Source: Rubrivivax sp.
GTDB lineage: Bacteria; Pseudomonadota; Gammaproteobacteria; Burkholderiales; Burkholderiaceae_C
Length of the DNA stretch: 64,000 nt
NCBI GenBank assembly: GCA_020248945.1
Contig: JADCGQ010000015.1
Coordinates: 1-64,000, forward strand
Direction: 5' to 3'
The translations under genes and the position numbers were made by a program. Positions 26,431 through 35,616 of this stretch are shown piece after piece; the first letter of the stretch is position 1; each line of letters begins with the position of its first letter. The notes under the pieces are model-generated. The model worked only from the letters and a program-made list of their open reading frames with translations. It did not search any database and was not told the origin of the DNA.

Positions 26431-28473
26431 TCAGGCCTCCACCAGCCCCTGGTGCCGCAGCATGGCGTCGATCTGCGGATCGCGGCCGCGAAAGGCGCGG
26501 AAGCTCTCGAGCGCCGGGCGGCTGCCACCGACTTCGAGGATCTGCTCGCGGAACAGGCGGCCGGTGGCGGGATCGAACACGCCGGCTTCCTCGAAGGCCG
26601 AATAGGCGTCGGCCGACAGCAGCTGCGCCCAGGCGTAGCCGTAGTAGCCGGCGGCATAACCGCCGTCGAACAGGTGGGTGAACGAGTGCACGAAGCGCAC
26701 CCACTCGGGCGCGCGCACCGGTTGTACCTCGGCGTTCACCTCATCGGCGACGCGCTGTGCGTGCGCCGCCACCGCCGGCTCGTGGTGCAGGCGCATGTCG
26801 GTGAGGCCGAACTCGCACTGGCGCAGCAGAAGCAGGCCACTCTGGAAGTGCCGCGCCGCCAGCATGCGGTCGTACAGCTCGCGCGGCAGCGGCCGCCCGG
26901 TGTCCACGTGCGAGCTCAGGCGCTGCAGCACCTCCCATTCCCAGCAGAAGTTCTCCATGAACTGGCTCGGCAGCTCGACCGCGTCGTGCTCGACGCCGCT
27001 GATGCCGGCGACCGACAGCTCTTCCACCCGCGTGAGCATGTGGTGCAGGCCGTGACCGAACTCGTGGAACAGCGTGACGACGTCGTCGTGGCTCAGCAGC
27101 GCGGGCTTGCCACCCACCGGCGGCGCGAAGTTGCACACCAGGTGCGCCACCGGCAGCTGCAGCGCGCCCTCGGGGCGCTTCCAGCGACCGCGGCTGTCGT
27201 TCATCCAGGCGCCTTGCTGCTTGCCGGCGCGGGCGTGCAGGTCGAGGTAGAAGCCGGCGATGACCTGGCCCTGGCGGCTGATCGTGTGGTAGCTGACGCT
27301 GTCGTGCCAGACCGGCGCATCAGCCTGACGGATCTCGACCTCGAACAGCGTCTCGATCAGCGCGAACAGGCCCTTCAACACCGTGGGCTCGGTGAAGTAC
27401 TGGCGCACCTCCTCGGAGCTGAAGGCGTAGCGCGCCTGCTTCAGCTGCTCGCTGGCATACGCTCGGTCCCAGGGCTCGAGCTCGGTCAGGCCCAGTGCCG
27501 CCGAAGCGAAGGCACGCAGCTCGGCGAGTTCCTTGTCGGCAAACGGGCGTGCGCGGCGGGCGAGGTCGCGGATGAAGCCCAGCACCTCGGCCGGCGAGCG
27601 CGCCATCTTGGTGACGAGCGCGGCTTCGGCGTAGGTGGCATAGCCCAGCAGGGCGGCCTCTTCGTGGCGCAGCTCGAGCAGCTCGCGCATCAGGGCGCTG
27701 TTGTCGTGCTCGGGCACGCCGAACTCGCTGGCCCGCGTCATGAAGGCCCGGTACAGCACTTCGCGCAGCGGCCGGTGGCGCGCATGCATCATCACCGGCT
27801 GGTAGCACGGCATCTTGAGCGTCAGCCGGCAGCCCGCCACGCCCGCGGCCGCCGCGGCTTCGTGCGCGGCCTGCTTCACGTCGGCAGGCACGCCCTCGAG
27901 CTGGCGCTCGACTTCCGCGGCCGGCACGTCGAGAAACCAGGCGTCGGTGGCATCGAGCACGTGCTCGCCGAAGCGCTGCGACAGCTCGCCCGCCCGGTCT
28001 TGAATGGCGGCGTAGCGCTCGCGCGCGGCGCCCTGCAGCTCGGCGCCACCCAGCACGAAGGCCAGCAGTGCGTCGTCCAGCGCCTTGCGTCGGGCCGGAT
28101 TCAGCCGCTCGTACTGCGTGGCCTTCACGGCCTTGTACTTGGCAAAGAGGCGCTCGTCGGCACCCAGGCGCGTCGAGAACTCGATGACGCGGGCGAGGTT
28201 CGCGGTGTGCGCGGCGCGCAGCTCGGGCGTGTCGACCACGCTCTGCAGATGCGACACGTGGCCCCAGGCCACGTGCAGCCGTTCCACGGCCACGTCGAGC
28301 ACGGCAGCGAGCGCATCCCAGTCGGGGGGCACGTCGGGTCCGACGGCCTTCTCGAGCGCCGCCTCGGCATCGGCCAGCAGCAGGTCGAGCGCCGGCGTCA
28401 CGTGCTCGGGGCGGATGCGGGCGAAGTCGGGCAATGCGGCGGGGGCCAGCAGCGGGTTGGCGTTCATGTCCAT
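26431..28473 (-). CDS. prlC: Oligopeptidase A (M3 metallopeptidase)
   Basis: Cytosolic zinc endopeptidase degrading short peptides and cleaved signal peptides. 680 aa, the usual length. The zinc motif HEFGHGLHHM is present, with the downstream glutamate region ELPSQFMENFCWE. I chose the ATG at 28473 because AGGAGG lies 9 bases upstream; ATG at 28467 is in frame. It lies 14 bases after the folD stop on the same strand, so both are probably one transcript. A second, more divergent M3 peptidase occurs in the catabolic island (48409-50484). Confidence 0.95.
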   Translation of the reverse strand: MDMNANPLLAPAALPDFARIRPEHVTPALDLLLADAEAALEKAVGPDVPPDWDALAAVLDVAVERLHVAWGHVSHLQSVVDTPELRAAHTANLARVIEFSTRLGADERLFAKYKAVKATQYERLNPARRKALDDALLAFVLGGAELQGAARERYAAIQDRAGELSQRFGEHVLDATDAWFLDVPAAEVERQLEGVPADVKQAAHEAAAAAGVAGCRLTLKMPCYQPVMMHARHRPLREVLYRAFMTRASEFGVPEHDNSALMRELLELRHEEAALLGYATYAEAALVTKMARSPAEVLGFIRDLARRARPFADKELAELRAFASAALGLTELEPWDRAYASEQLKQARYAFSSEEVRQYFTEPTVLKGLFALIETLFEVEIRQADAPVWHDSVSYHTISRQGQVIAGFYLDLHARAGKQQGAWMNDSRGRWKRPEGALQLPVAHLVCNFAPPVGGKPALLSHDDVVTLFHEFGHGLHHMLTRVEELSVAGISGVEHDAVELPSQFMENFCWEWEVLQRLSSHVDTGRPLPRELYDRMLAARHFQSGLLLLRQCEFGLTDMRLHHEPAVAAHAQRVADEVNAEVQPVRAPEWVRFVHSFTHLFDGGYAAGYYGYAWAQLLSADAYSAFEEAGVFDPATGRLFREQILEVGGSRPALESFRAFRGRDPQIDAMLRHQGLVEA

Positions 28474-28487
28474 CGTCGAGAGCCTCC

Positions 28488-29345
28488 TCAGGCCTGGGCT
28501 TGAGCGGCTTGCAAGGTGTTGGCCAGCAGCATCGTGATCGTCATCGGCCCCACGCCGCCTGGCACCGGGCTGATGAAGCCCGCGGAGCCGAGGGCCTCGC
28601 GAACGGGGCCGAAGTCGACGTCGCCGCAGAGCTTGCCCTGCTCGTCGCGGTTGATGCCGACATCGATGATGACGCTTCCGGGCTTGACCATGTCGGCGGT
28701 AAGCGTGCGCCGGCGGCCGGTGGCCACGACGACGATGTCGGCCTGACGGGTGTGCAGCGCGATGTCGGGCGTGCCGCTGTGGCACACGGTGACGGTGGCA
28801 TGCGCCTGCAGCAGCAGTATCGCCATCGGCTTGCCCACGGTGTTGCTGCGGCCGATGACGACCGCATGCTTGCCCTTGATGGGCACGCTGGTGCTCTCGA
28901 TCAGCTTCATGCAGCCCCAGGGCGTGGCGGGCCGCAGGCCCGGCAGGCCGGTGAGCAGCTGGCCGGCGCTGTGCACCGAGAAGCCGTCGACGTCCTTGGC
29001 CGGCGCGATGGCCTCGATCACCTGCAGCGCGTCGAGCTGCGGCGGCAGCGGCATCTGCACCAGGATGCCGTGGATGGCCGGGTCGGCGTTGAGCGCGGCC
29101 ACACGCGCCAGCAGCTCGGCCTGCGTCAGCGTGGCCGGGTACTGCTCGAGCACCGAGTGGAAGCCGCCGTCTGCGCAGGCCTTGACCTTGTTGCGCACGT
29201 ACACGGCACTGGCCGTATCGTCGCCGACCAGGATGACGGCCAGCCCGGGCCGGCGGCCGGCGGCGGTGAGGGCGGCGGCGCGTGCCGCGATCTCGCCGCG
29301 CAGGCGGTCGGACAGGGCCTTGCCATCGATGAGGGTGGCGCTCAT
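28488..29345 (-). CDS. folD: Methylenetetrahydrofolate dehydrogenase / cyclohydrolase FolD
   Basis: Bifunctional enzyme interconverting 5,10-methylene-THF, methenyl-THF and 10-formyl-THF with NADP. 285 aa, standard. The catalytic Lys in YVRNKVKAC, substrate loop ILVQMPLP, the NADP motif [12 protein letters not shown] and C-terminal [14 protein letters not shown] are intact. Located upstream of prlC on the same strand with short spacing. It would process methylene-THF produced by the sarcosine oxidase encoded further along, though that is a metabolic rather than operon link. Confidence 0.97.
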   Translation of the reverse strand: MSATLIDGKALSDRLRGEIAARAAALTAAGRRPGLAVILVGDDTASAVYVRNKVKACADGGFHSVLEQYPATLTQAELLARVAALNADPAIHGILVQMPLPPQLDALQVIEAIAPAKDVDGFSVHSAGQLLTGLPGLRPATPWGCMKLIESTSVPIKGKHAVVIGRSNTVGKPMAILLLQAHATVTVCHSGTPDIALHTRQADIVVVATGRRRTLTADMVKPGSVIIDVGINRDEQGKLCGDVDFGPVREALGSAGFISPVPGGVGPMTITMLLANTLQAAQAQA

Positions 29346-29393
29346 GGACGTTGCTCCGAGGCTTGAACTGAAATAGGCGGGGGAGAAGAATGC

Positions 29394-29416
29394 AAAAGGG
29401 CCGCTCGTCGCGGCCC
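29394..29416 (-). terminator. Rho-independent terminator of the response-regulator transcript
   Basis: On the minus strand GGGCCGC-GACGA-GCGGCCC makes a perfect 7-bp GC-rich stem with a 5-base loop followed by TTTT. It lies 20 bases after the response-regulator stop and upstream of folD, so it should end the sensor kinase/regulator transcript and insulate folD. Confidence 0.85.
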
Positions 29417-29436
29417 TGTGCTGTGGCGGGGGGTGC

Positions 29437-30060
29437 TCAGGCCTTGCTCTGCGCGCCGAGCGCGATCTTCAGCAGATCGGCCACGGTGTTGGCGTTGAGC
29501 TTTTCCATGATGTTGGCGCGGTGCGCCTCGACCGTCTTGATGCTGATGCCCAGGTCGTCGGCGATCTGCTTGTTCAGGCGACCGGCGACGATGCGCTCGA
29601 GTACCTGGGCCTCGCGCGTGGTCAGGCGGCTGAGCAGCGCGTCACGGCTGGCCTGTTCCTGGTGCTGGCTGAAGGCGGTGCGCGCCTGGTCGAGCATGCG
29701 CTCCACGAGGCCCAGCAGCTCGTCTTCCTTGAAGGGCTTCTCGATGAAGTCCATCGCGCCCTTCTTCATGGTCGTCACGGCCATGGGCACGTCGCCGTGG
29801 CCGGTGATGAAGACGATGGGCAGCGGGCTCTTGCGCTCGAGCAGCCGGTCTTGCAGCTCCAGGCCGCTGGCGCCCTCCATGCGGATGTCGGCGATCAGGC
29901 AGGCCACTTCGCGCGGGTCGAAGCGGGAGAGGAAGGATTCGGCCGAGTCAAAACACTTGACGCGGTAGTCCTTGCCTTCGAGCAGCCACTGCAGGGAATC
30001 GCGGACCGCCTCGTCGTCGTCGACGACGTAGACGGTGCCTTTCTTCGGGATCAGGCTCAT
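29437..30060 (-). CDS. FixJ-type response regulator (REC + LuxR HTH)
   Basis: 207 aa. Receiver domain with acidic pair in VVDDDEAV, phospho-acceptor D58 in CLIADIRM, and Lys in FIEKPF; C-terminal LuxR helix-turn-helix ([31 protein letters not shown]). The ATG at 30060 is preceded by a poor ribosome site; a TTG further upstream is less likely. It follows the PAS histidine kinase by 39 bases, so the two form a two-component system. The pair is divergent from aceE, suggesting control of pyruvate dehydrogenase or related metabolism; this is inference. Confidence 0.92.
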   Translation of the reverse strand: MSLIPKKGTVYVVDDDEAVRDSLQWLLEGKDYRVKCFDSAESFLSRFDPREVACLIADIRMEGASGLELQDRLLERKSPLPIVFITGHGDVPMAVTTMKKGAMDFIEKPFKEDELLGLVERMLDQARTAFSQHQEQASRDALLSRLTTREAQVLERIVAGRLNKQIADDLGISIKTVEAHRANIMEKLNANTVADLLKIALGAQSKA

Positions 30061-30099
30061 TCGGGGGGCTTGTCTCGGCAACAGGGGTGGCGGGCGGGC

Positions 30100-32700
30100 T
30101 CAGCGGCCGGTCGTCGTGGGGGCGGCCAGGGCGCCGGGCGTGGTGTCCGGCGCACCGGCGGGTGGCTCGGCCTTCAGGCCCAGCTCCACGGGGAGCGTGA
30201 ACGAGAAGCGGCAACCGACGATCTGCGTTCCATTGTAGAGGTTCTGCGCCTTCATCCGGCCACGGTGCGACTCGACGATGCTGCGGCACAGGCTCAGGCC
30301 GATGCCCAGGCCTTCCTTCTTGGTCGAGAAGAAGGCCTCGTACAGACGGGCAATGGCCTCGTCCTTGATGCCCGGCCCCATGTCGGTGACGCTGAACTCG
30401 ATGACGCCGCCTTCCTCGGGCGTGTGCCGCGGCACCACGCGCAGCTCGATGTGGCGGCGGCTGCCGGGCAGTTGCGCGTTGTCGATGGCCTCGGCGGCGT
30501 TCTTCAGCAGATTCATCACCACCTGCTCGATCAGGATGGGGTCCACCATCAGCTCGGGCAGGCGCTGCGCCACGTAGGTGTGGATGGCGACGTTGCGCCG
30601 CTTAAGCTCGATGCCGGCGAGCTCGACCGCGTCCTCGACGATCTCGCGGGCCTGCGAGGGCTGGCGCTGCGGCTCGCTCTTCTTCACGAAGGCGCGGATG
30701 CGGTGGATGATCTGGCCGGCGCGCTCGGCCTGGCGCGCCGTCTTCTGCAGCGCCGCGATCAGGTCGTCCTGGCTGATGGACTCGGCCTTCACGCGCGAGA
30801 CCATGCCGTTGCAGTAGTTGGTGATGGCGGTGAGCGGCTGGTTGAGTTCGTGCGCCACCGAGCTGGCCATCTCGCCCATCGTCATCAGGCGGCTCGTGAC
30901 CTGCGCCTTCTCGGCCTGCGCGGCGGCCTGCTCCTCGGCGCGGCGGCGTGCGGTCACGTCGGTGGCGATCAGCATCTGCGCCAGGCGGCCGTCGGTCCAC
31001 TGCAGGTAGCGCGCGCGCACGTCGAACCACTTGCCCAGGGGGTCGATGTACACCTCGCGCGGACTGGCGCCGCCGGTGAGCTCCTGCGTCGGCATGCCGG
31101 CGAGGTTGTCGACCTCCTCGTCGCCATCGACCTCGAAGCTGGCGCTGGTGGCGTTGCCGGCCATGACGTGGTGGCCGCGTGCTTCGCCGCCGAACCACAG
31201 GCGGTAGCTGCGGTTGGTGAACAAGAGCTCGCCCTGCTGGACCGACAGCACGCTGACGCTGGCATCGAGCCCTTCGAGCACGGTGGTGAAGCGCTCGTGG
31301 CTGGCCGAGAGCTGGTCGCGGATGCGCTTGCTCTCGGTGATGTTGGTCATGCTGGTCATCCAGCCGGTCTGCTGGCCCTTGGGGTCGATCAGCGGGCTCA
31401 CGTACATGCGCGCGTCGAACACCGTGCTGTCCTTGCGCATGACCTTCAGCTCGATGCCGGCGCTCGGGCTGCGGCCCTGCAGCTCGAGCTGCAGCAGGCG
31501 CATGTGCTCGTCGTGGCGGTCGGGCAGCCAGTACGGGAACGGCGGCAGCCGGCCCACCAGCTCGGCCGGCGCGAAGCCGGTCATCTGGCTGAAGGCGGCG
31601 TTGACGTAGGTGATGCGGCCTTCCATGTCCATGGCCCGCATGCCGGTGGGCATGGAGTTCTCCATGGCGCGGCGGAAGTTGGTCTCCTGCACCAGTGCGC
31701 CCTGGATCTGGCTGCGCCGGCGCATGTGGCGCCAGGTGCCGAGCAGCATCCACACCGTCAGCACCGACAGCGCCACCACCATCCAGAACAGGGTGTTGTG
31801 GACCAGGCCGATGCTGGTGCGCCAGCCCTGGCCGCGCAGCACGAGGCCGTTGAAGGCCGGCGTGAGCGGGGCTTCGCTGAGGATCGGCGCGCGCGCTGCA
31901 GCCTGGCCCGGCATGGCGGTGACGGTGGCGGCCAACTGCTCGCGCTTTTCGTTGACGATGGCCACCGCGTGGCGCTGCGACACGTCGGCCGGCACGAAGT
32001 GGCGCAGCAGCGCGTCGAGCGAGTACTCGGCCACCAGCACGCCGCCGAACAGGCTGCGGTCCATCAGCGGCACGTGCAGCTGGAACACCTGGGCGCCCGA
32101 GGCGTCGGCGAACGCGCGCGAGTAGGCCGGCACGCGGCTGTCGCGCGCGGCGCGGAAGGTGGTTTCGCTTTCGGCCGCGCTGCCGTCCTGCGGCAGCAGG
32201 GGCGCCGGCGTCAGGCCATCGGACCCGAGCGGGTAGGTGAAGGCCAGGTGGCTGCCCCGTGGCGCACGCCGGGCGTCGACCCATGTCAGGTGTGTCAGCT
32301 CCGGTCGCTCGCGCGTGAACGCCTGCGCCATGGCGCCGAATTCCTCGGCGTCCAGGGGCCGCGTCACCAGCTCGCGCGCCATGCGGATCAGGGCCTCCTG
32401 GTTCTGGATCAGGCGCAGGCCCATCTGCTGCTGCGTCAGCTCGGTGTCGCGCTTGACGGACTCGACCTCGCGGTCAATCTCTTCGTTTCGCAGGTACCAG
32501 AAGGCCGAAATGATGGCCGCCAGGAACAGCAGCACCGACAGCAGCGGCCCCAGCGTGGCAAAGCGGTCTTGGCGCGCGGGCGACTGGCGTCGCCACCACT
32601 GCCCGAACAGGCGTTTGGCCTGGGGCAGCGTGGTCGGCAGCGGCGCGGTCGCCGGTGGTGCTGCCGGGGTGCTTTGCGGCACGGGGCTGGAATCGGGCAT
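30100..32700 (-). CDS. Membrane PAS-domain sensor histidine kinase
   Basis: 866 aa. Two membrane segments (about 45-65 and 310-330) flank a large periplasmic sensor region, then PAS domains (about 355-480 and 490-610), a HisKA H-box SSVAHELNQPLTAITNY and an ATPase domain with N-box NLLKNAAEAI, G1 DMGPGI and G2 GLGIGLS. HELNQPL is the FixL/DctB-like class. Start ATG at 32700; longer reading is possible but lies in the aceE promoter region. It transfers phosphate to the downstream FixJ-type regulator. The stimulus is unknown. Confidence 0.92.
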   Translation of the reverse strand: MPDSSPVPQSTPAAPPATAPLPTTLPQAKRLFGQWWRRQSPARQDRFATLGPLLSVLLFLAAIISAFWYLRNEEIDREVESVKRDTELTQQQMGLRLIQNQEALIRMARELVTRPLDAEEFGAMAQAFTRERPELTHLTWVDARRAPRGSHLAFTYPLGSDGLTPAPLLPQDGSAAESETTFRAARDSRVPAYSRAFADASGAQVFQLHVPLMDRSLFGGVLVAEYSLDALLRHFVPADVSQRHAVAIVNEKREQLAATVTAMPGQAAARAPILSEAPLTPAFNGLVLRGQGWRTSIGLVHNTLFWMVVALSVLTVWMLLGTWRHMRRRSQIQGALVQETNFRRAMENSMPTGMRAMDMEGRITYVNAAFSQMTGFAPAELVGRLPPFPYWLPDRHDEHMRLLQLELQGRSPSAGIELKVMRKDSTVFDARMYVSPLIDPKGQQTGWMTSMTNITESKRIRDQLSASHERFTTVLEGLDASVSVLSVQQGELLFTNRSYRLWFGGEARGHHVMAGNATSASFEVDGDEEVDNLAGMPTQELTGGASPREVYIDPLGKWFDVRARYLQWTDGRLAQMLIATDVTARRRAEEQAAAQAEKAQVTSRLMTMGEMASSVAHELNQPLTAITNYCNGMVSRVKAESISQDDLIAALQKTARQAERAGQIIHRIRAFVKKSEPQRQPSQAREIVEDAVELAGIELKRRNVAIHTYVAQRLPELMVDPILIEQVVMNLLKNAAEAIDNAQLPGSRRHIELRVVPRHTPEEGGVIEFSVTDMGPGIKDEAIARLYEAFFSTKKEGLGIGLSLCRSIVESHRGRMKAQNLYNGTQIVGCRFSFTLPVELGLKAEPPAGAPDTTPGALAAPTTTGR

Positions 32701-32867
32701 GAACCGATTATCCCGGCGCCCCGGGTGCGCCATGGTTCGGATTCGGGGCAGCCGCGATGGAGCCGGTCTGCATATTTCATATCGTGACATCAAGCGGCAC
32801 TATTTGAAATACGCGGAGCCTGTGACACACTTCGGCCCGCCGCACCCGACAACGAACGGAGATAAGC

Positions 32868-35588
32868 ATGTCCGCAATGCCGCAGTCCACGCCTGGCCTG
32901 GCCGCCAACGATCTGGACGCCCAGGAAACCCGCGAATGGCTGGACGCGCTGTCCGCCGTCATCGGCGCCGAGGGCCCTGAACGCGCCCACTTCCTGCTGG
33001 AGCAGCTGCTCGAACACTCGCGCCAGGCCGGCATCGACATGCCGTTCTCGGCCAACACCGGCTACGTCAACAGCATCGAGCCCGCCGACGAGGAGCACAG
33101 CCCCGGCAACCTCGAGCTCGAAGGCCGCCTGCGCGCCTACATGCGCTGGAACGCCATGGCCATGGTGGTGAAGGCCAACCGCCTGCACCCCGCCGACGGC
33201 GGCGACCTCGGCGGCCACATCTCCAGCTTCGCCAGCCTGGCGCACATGTTCGCGGCCGGCTTCAACCACTTCTGGCACGCCGACAACACCGACGCGGGCG
33301 GCACCCACGGTGGTGACCTGCTCTACATCCAGGGCCACAGTGCGCCCGGCATCTACGCCCGCGCCTTCCTGGAGGGCCGGCTCAGCGAAGAGCAGCTGCT
33401 GAACTTCCGGCAAGAGGTCGGCGGCAAGGGCATCAGCAGCTATCCGCACCCCAAGCTGATGCCGGAGTTCTGGCAGTTCCCCACCGTCAGCATGGGCCTG
33501 GGCCCGCTGATGGCCATCTACCAGGCACGCTTCCTGAAGTACCTGCACGCGCGCGGCATTGCCGACACCAGCCAGCGCAAGGTGTGGGTGTTCTGCGGCG
33601 ACGGCGAGATGGACGAGCCCGAAAGCCTGGGCGCCATCGGCCTGGCCGCACGCGAGAAGCTCGACAACCTGGTCTTCGTCATCAACTGCAACCTGCAGCG
33701 CCTGGACGGCCCGGTGCGCGGCAACGGCAAGATCATTCAAGAGCTCGAAGGCGAGTTCCGCGGCTCGGGCTGGAACGTGCTCAAGCTGATCTGGGGCAGC
33801 AACTGGGATCCGCTCCTGGCGCGCGACAAGGACGGCGCGCTGCGCAAGATCATGCTCGACACGCTCGACGGCGACTACCAGGCCTTCAAGGCCAACGACG
33901 GTGCCTTCGTGCGCAAGAACTTCTTCGGCCGCGACCCGCGCACGCTGGAGATGGTGGCCAAGATGTCCGACGCCGACATCTGGAACCTGCGCCGCGGCGG
34001 CCACGACGCCGGCAAGGTGTACGCCGCCTTCCACCGCGCCCACCACAACCACACGGGCCAGCCGACGCTGCTGCTGATCAAGACGGTCAAGGGCTGGGGC
34101 ATGGGCAAGGCCGGCGAGGGCAAGAACACGGCCCACCAGGCCAAGAAGCTCACCGACGAAGACATCAAGTACTTCCGCGACCGCTTCAACATCCCCATCA
34201 CCGACGCCGAGCTGCCGAAGATCCCGTTCTACAAGCCGGCCGAGGACACGCCCGAGATGCGCTACCTGCACGAGCGCCGCAAGGCCCTCGGCGGCTACCT
34301 GCCCAAGCGCCGCACCAAGGCCGACGAGCAGTTCACGGTGCCCGCGATCGAGACCTTCAAGAGCGTGCTCGAGCCCACCGCCGAAGGCCGCGAGATCAGC
34401 ACGACGCAGGCCTACGTGCGCTTCCTGACGCAGCTGCTGCGCGACCAGGCCCTGGGCCCGCGCGTCGTGCCCATCCTGGTGGACGAGGCGCGCACCTTCG
34501 GCATGGAAGGTCTGTTCCGCCAGATCGGCATCTACAACCCCGAGGGGCAGAAGTACACGCCGGTCGACAAGGACCAGGTCATGTACTACCGGGAAGACAA
34601 GGCCGGGCAGATCCTGCAGGAGGGCATCAACGAGGCCGGCGGCATGGGCAGCTGGATCGCCGCCGCCACGAGCTACAGCACCAACAACCGCATCATGGTG
34701 CCGTTCTACATCTACTACTCGATGTTCGGCTTCCAGCGCATCGGCGACATGGCCTGGGCCGCCGGCGACATGCAGGCGCGCGGCTTCCTGCTCGGCGGCA
34801 CCAGTGGCCGCACCACGCTCAATGGCGAGGGCCTGCAGCACGAAGACGGCCACAGCCACATCCTGGCCGGCACCATCCCGAACTGCATCAGCTACGACCC
34901 CACGTTCGCGCACGAGGTCGGCGTCATCTTGCACTACGGCCTGAAGCGCATGGTCGAGAAGCAGGACAACGTCTTCTTCTACCTGACGCTGCTCAACGAG
35001 AACTACCCGATGCCGGGCCTGGTGGCCGGCACCGAAGAGCAGATCATCAAGGGCATGTACCTGCTCAGCGAGGGTGCCAAGAAGACGCCGCGTGTCAACC
35101 TGCTGGGCAGCGGCACCATCCTGCGCGAGAGCCAGGCGGCGCAACAACTGCTCGAGGCCGACTGGGGCGTGGCCGCCAACGTCTGGAGCTGCCCGAGCTT
35201 CAACGAGCTCACGCGCGACGGCCAGGACTGCGAGCGCTGGAACCTGCTGCACCCCACGGCCGAGCAGCGCGTGCCCTTCGTCACGCAGCAACTGGCCCCG
35301 CATGCCGGCCCGGTGGTGGCCAGCACCGACTACATGAAGAACTACGCCGAGCAGATCCGCGCCTTCATCCCGAAGGGCCGCGCCTACAAGGTGCTGGGCA
35401 CCGACGGCTTCGGCCGCAGCGACTTCCGCAGCAAGCTGCGCGAGCACTTCGAGATCAACCGCCACTACATCGTGGTGGCCGCGCTCAAGGCGCTGGCCGA
35501 CGAGGGCACGGTGCCGATGGCCAAGGTGGCCGAGGCCATCCGCAAGTACGGGATCGACACCGACAAGGTGAATCCGCTGTACGCCTGA
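32868..35588 (+). CDS. aceE: Pyruvate dehydrogenase E1 component (homodimeric)
   Basis: Thiamine-diphosphate enzyme decarboxylating pyruvate and acetylating lipoyl groups of E2. 906 aa, normal. The ThDP motif begins GDGEMDEPES and ends NCN about 30 residues on. H and E residues around GGHISSFAS and the C-terminal transketolase-like domain are present. ATG at 32868 with GGAGA 6 bases upstream. First gene of aceE-aceF-lpdA, divergent from the sensor kinase gene. The 167-bp upstream gap should hold its promoter, but I could not identify it with confidence. Confidence 0.98.
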   Translation: MSAMPQSTPGLAANDLDAQETREWLDALSAVIGAEGPERAHFLLEQLLEHSRQAGIDMPFSANTGYVNSIEPADEEHSPGNLELEGRLRAYMRWNAMAMVVKANRLHPADGGDLGGHISSFASLAHMFAAGFNHFWHADNTDAGGTHGGDLLYIQGHSAPGIYARAFLEGRLSEEQLLNFRQEVGGKGISSYPHPKLMPEFWQFPTVSMGLGPLMAIYQARFLKYLHARGIADTSQRKVWVFCGDGEMDEPESLGAIGLAAREKLDNLVFVINCNLQRLDGPVRGNGKIIQELEGEFRGSGWNVLKLIWGSNWDPLLARDKDGALRKIMLDTLDGDYQAFKANDGAFVRKNFFGRDPRTLEMVAKMSDADIWNLRRGGHDAGKVYAAFHRAHHNHTGQPTLLLIKTVKGWGMGKAGEGKNTAHQAKKLTDEDIKYFRDRFNIPITDAELPKIPFYKPAEDTPEMRYLHERRKALGGYLPKRRTKADEQFTVPAIETFKSVLEPTAEGREISTTQAYVRFLTQLLRDQALGPRVVPILVDEARTFGMEGLFRQIGIYNPEGQKYTPVDKDQVMYYREDKAGQILQEGINEAGGMGSWIAAATSYSTNNRIMVPFYIYYSMFGFQRIGDMAWAAGDMQARGFLLGGTSGRTTLNGEGLQHEDGHSHILAGTIPNCISYDPTFAHEVGVILHYGLKRMVEKQDNVFFYLTLLNENYPMPGLVAGTEEQIIKGMYLLSEGAKKTPRVNLLGSGTILRESQAAQQLLEADWGVAANVWSCPSFNELTRDGQDCERWNLLHPTAEQRVPFVTQQLAPHAGPVVASTDYMKNYAEQIRAFIPKGRAYKVLGTDGFGRSDFRSKLREHFEINRHYIVVAALKALADEGTVPMAKVAEAIRKYGIDTDKVNPLYA

Positions 35589-35616
35589 CCCCAACGAGAA
35601 CCGGAGACACGACAAC

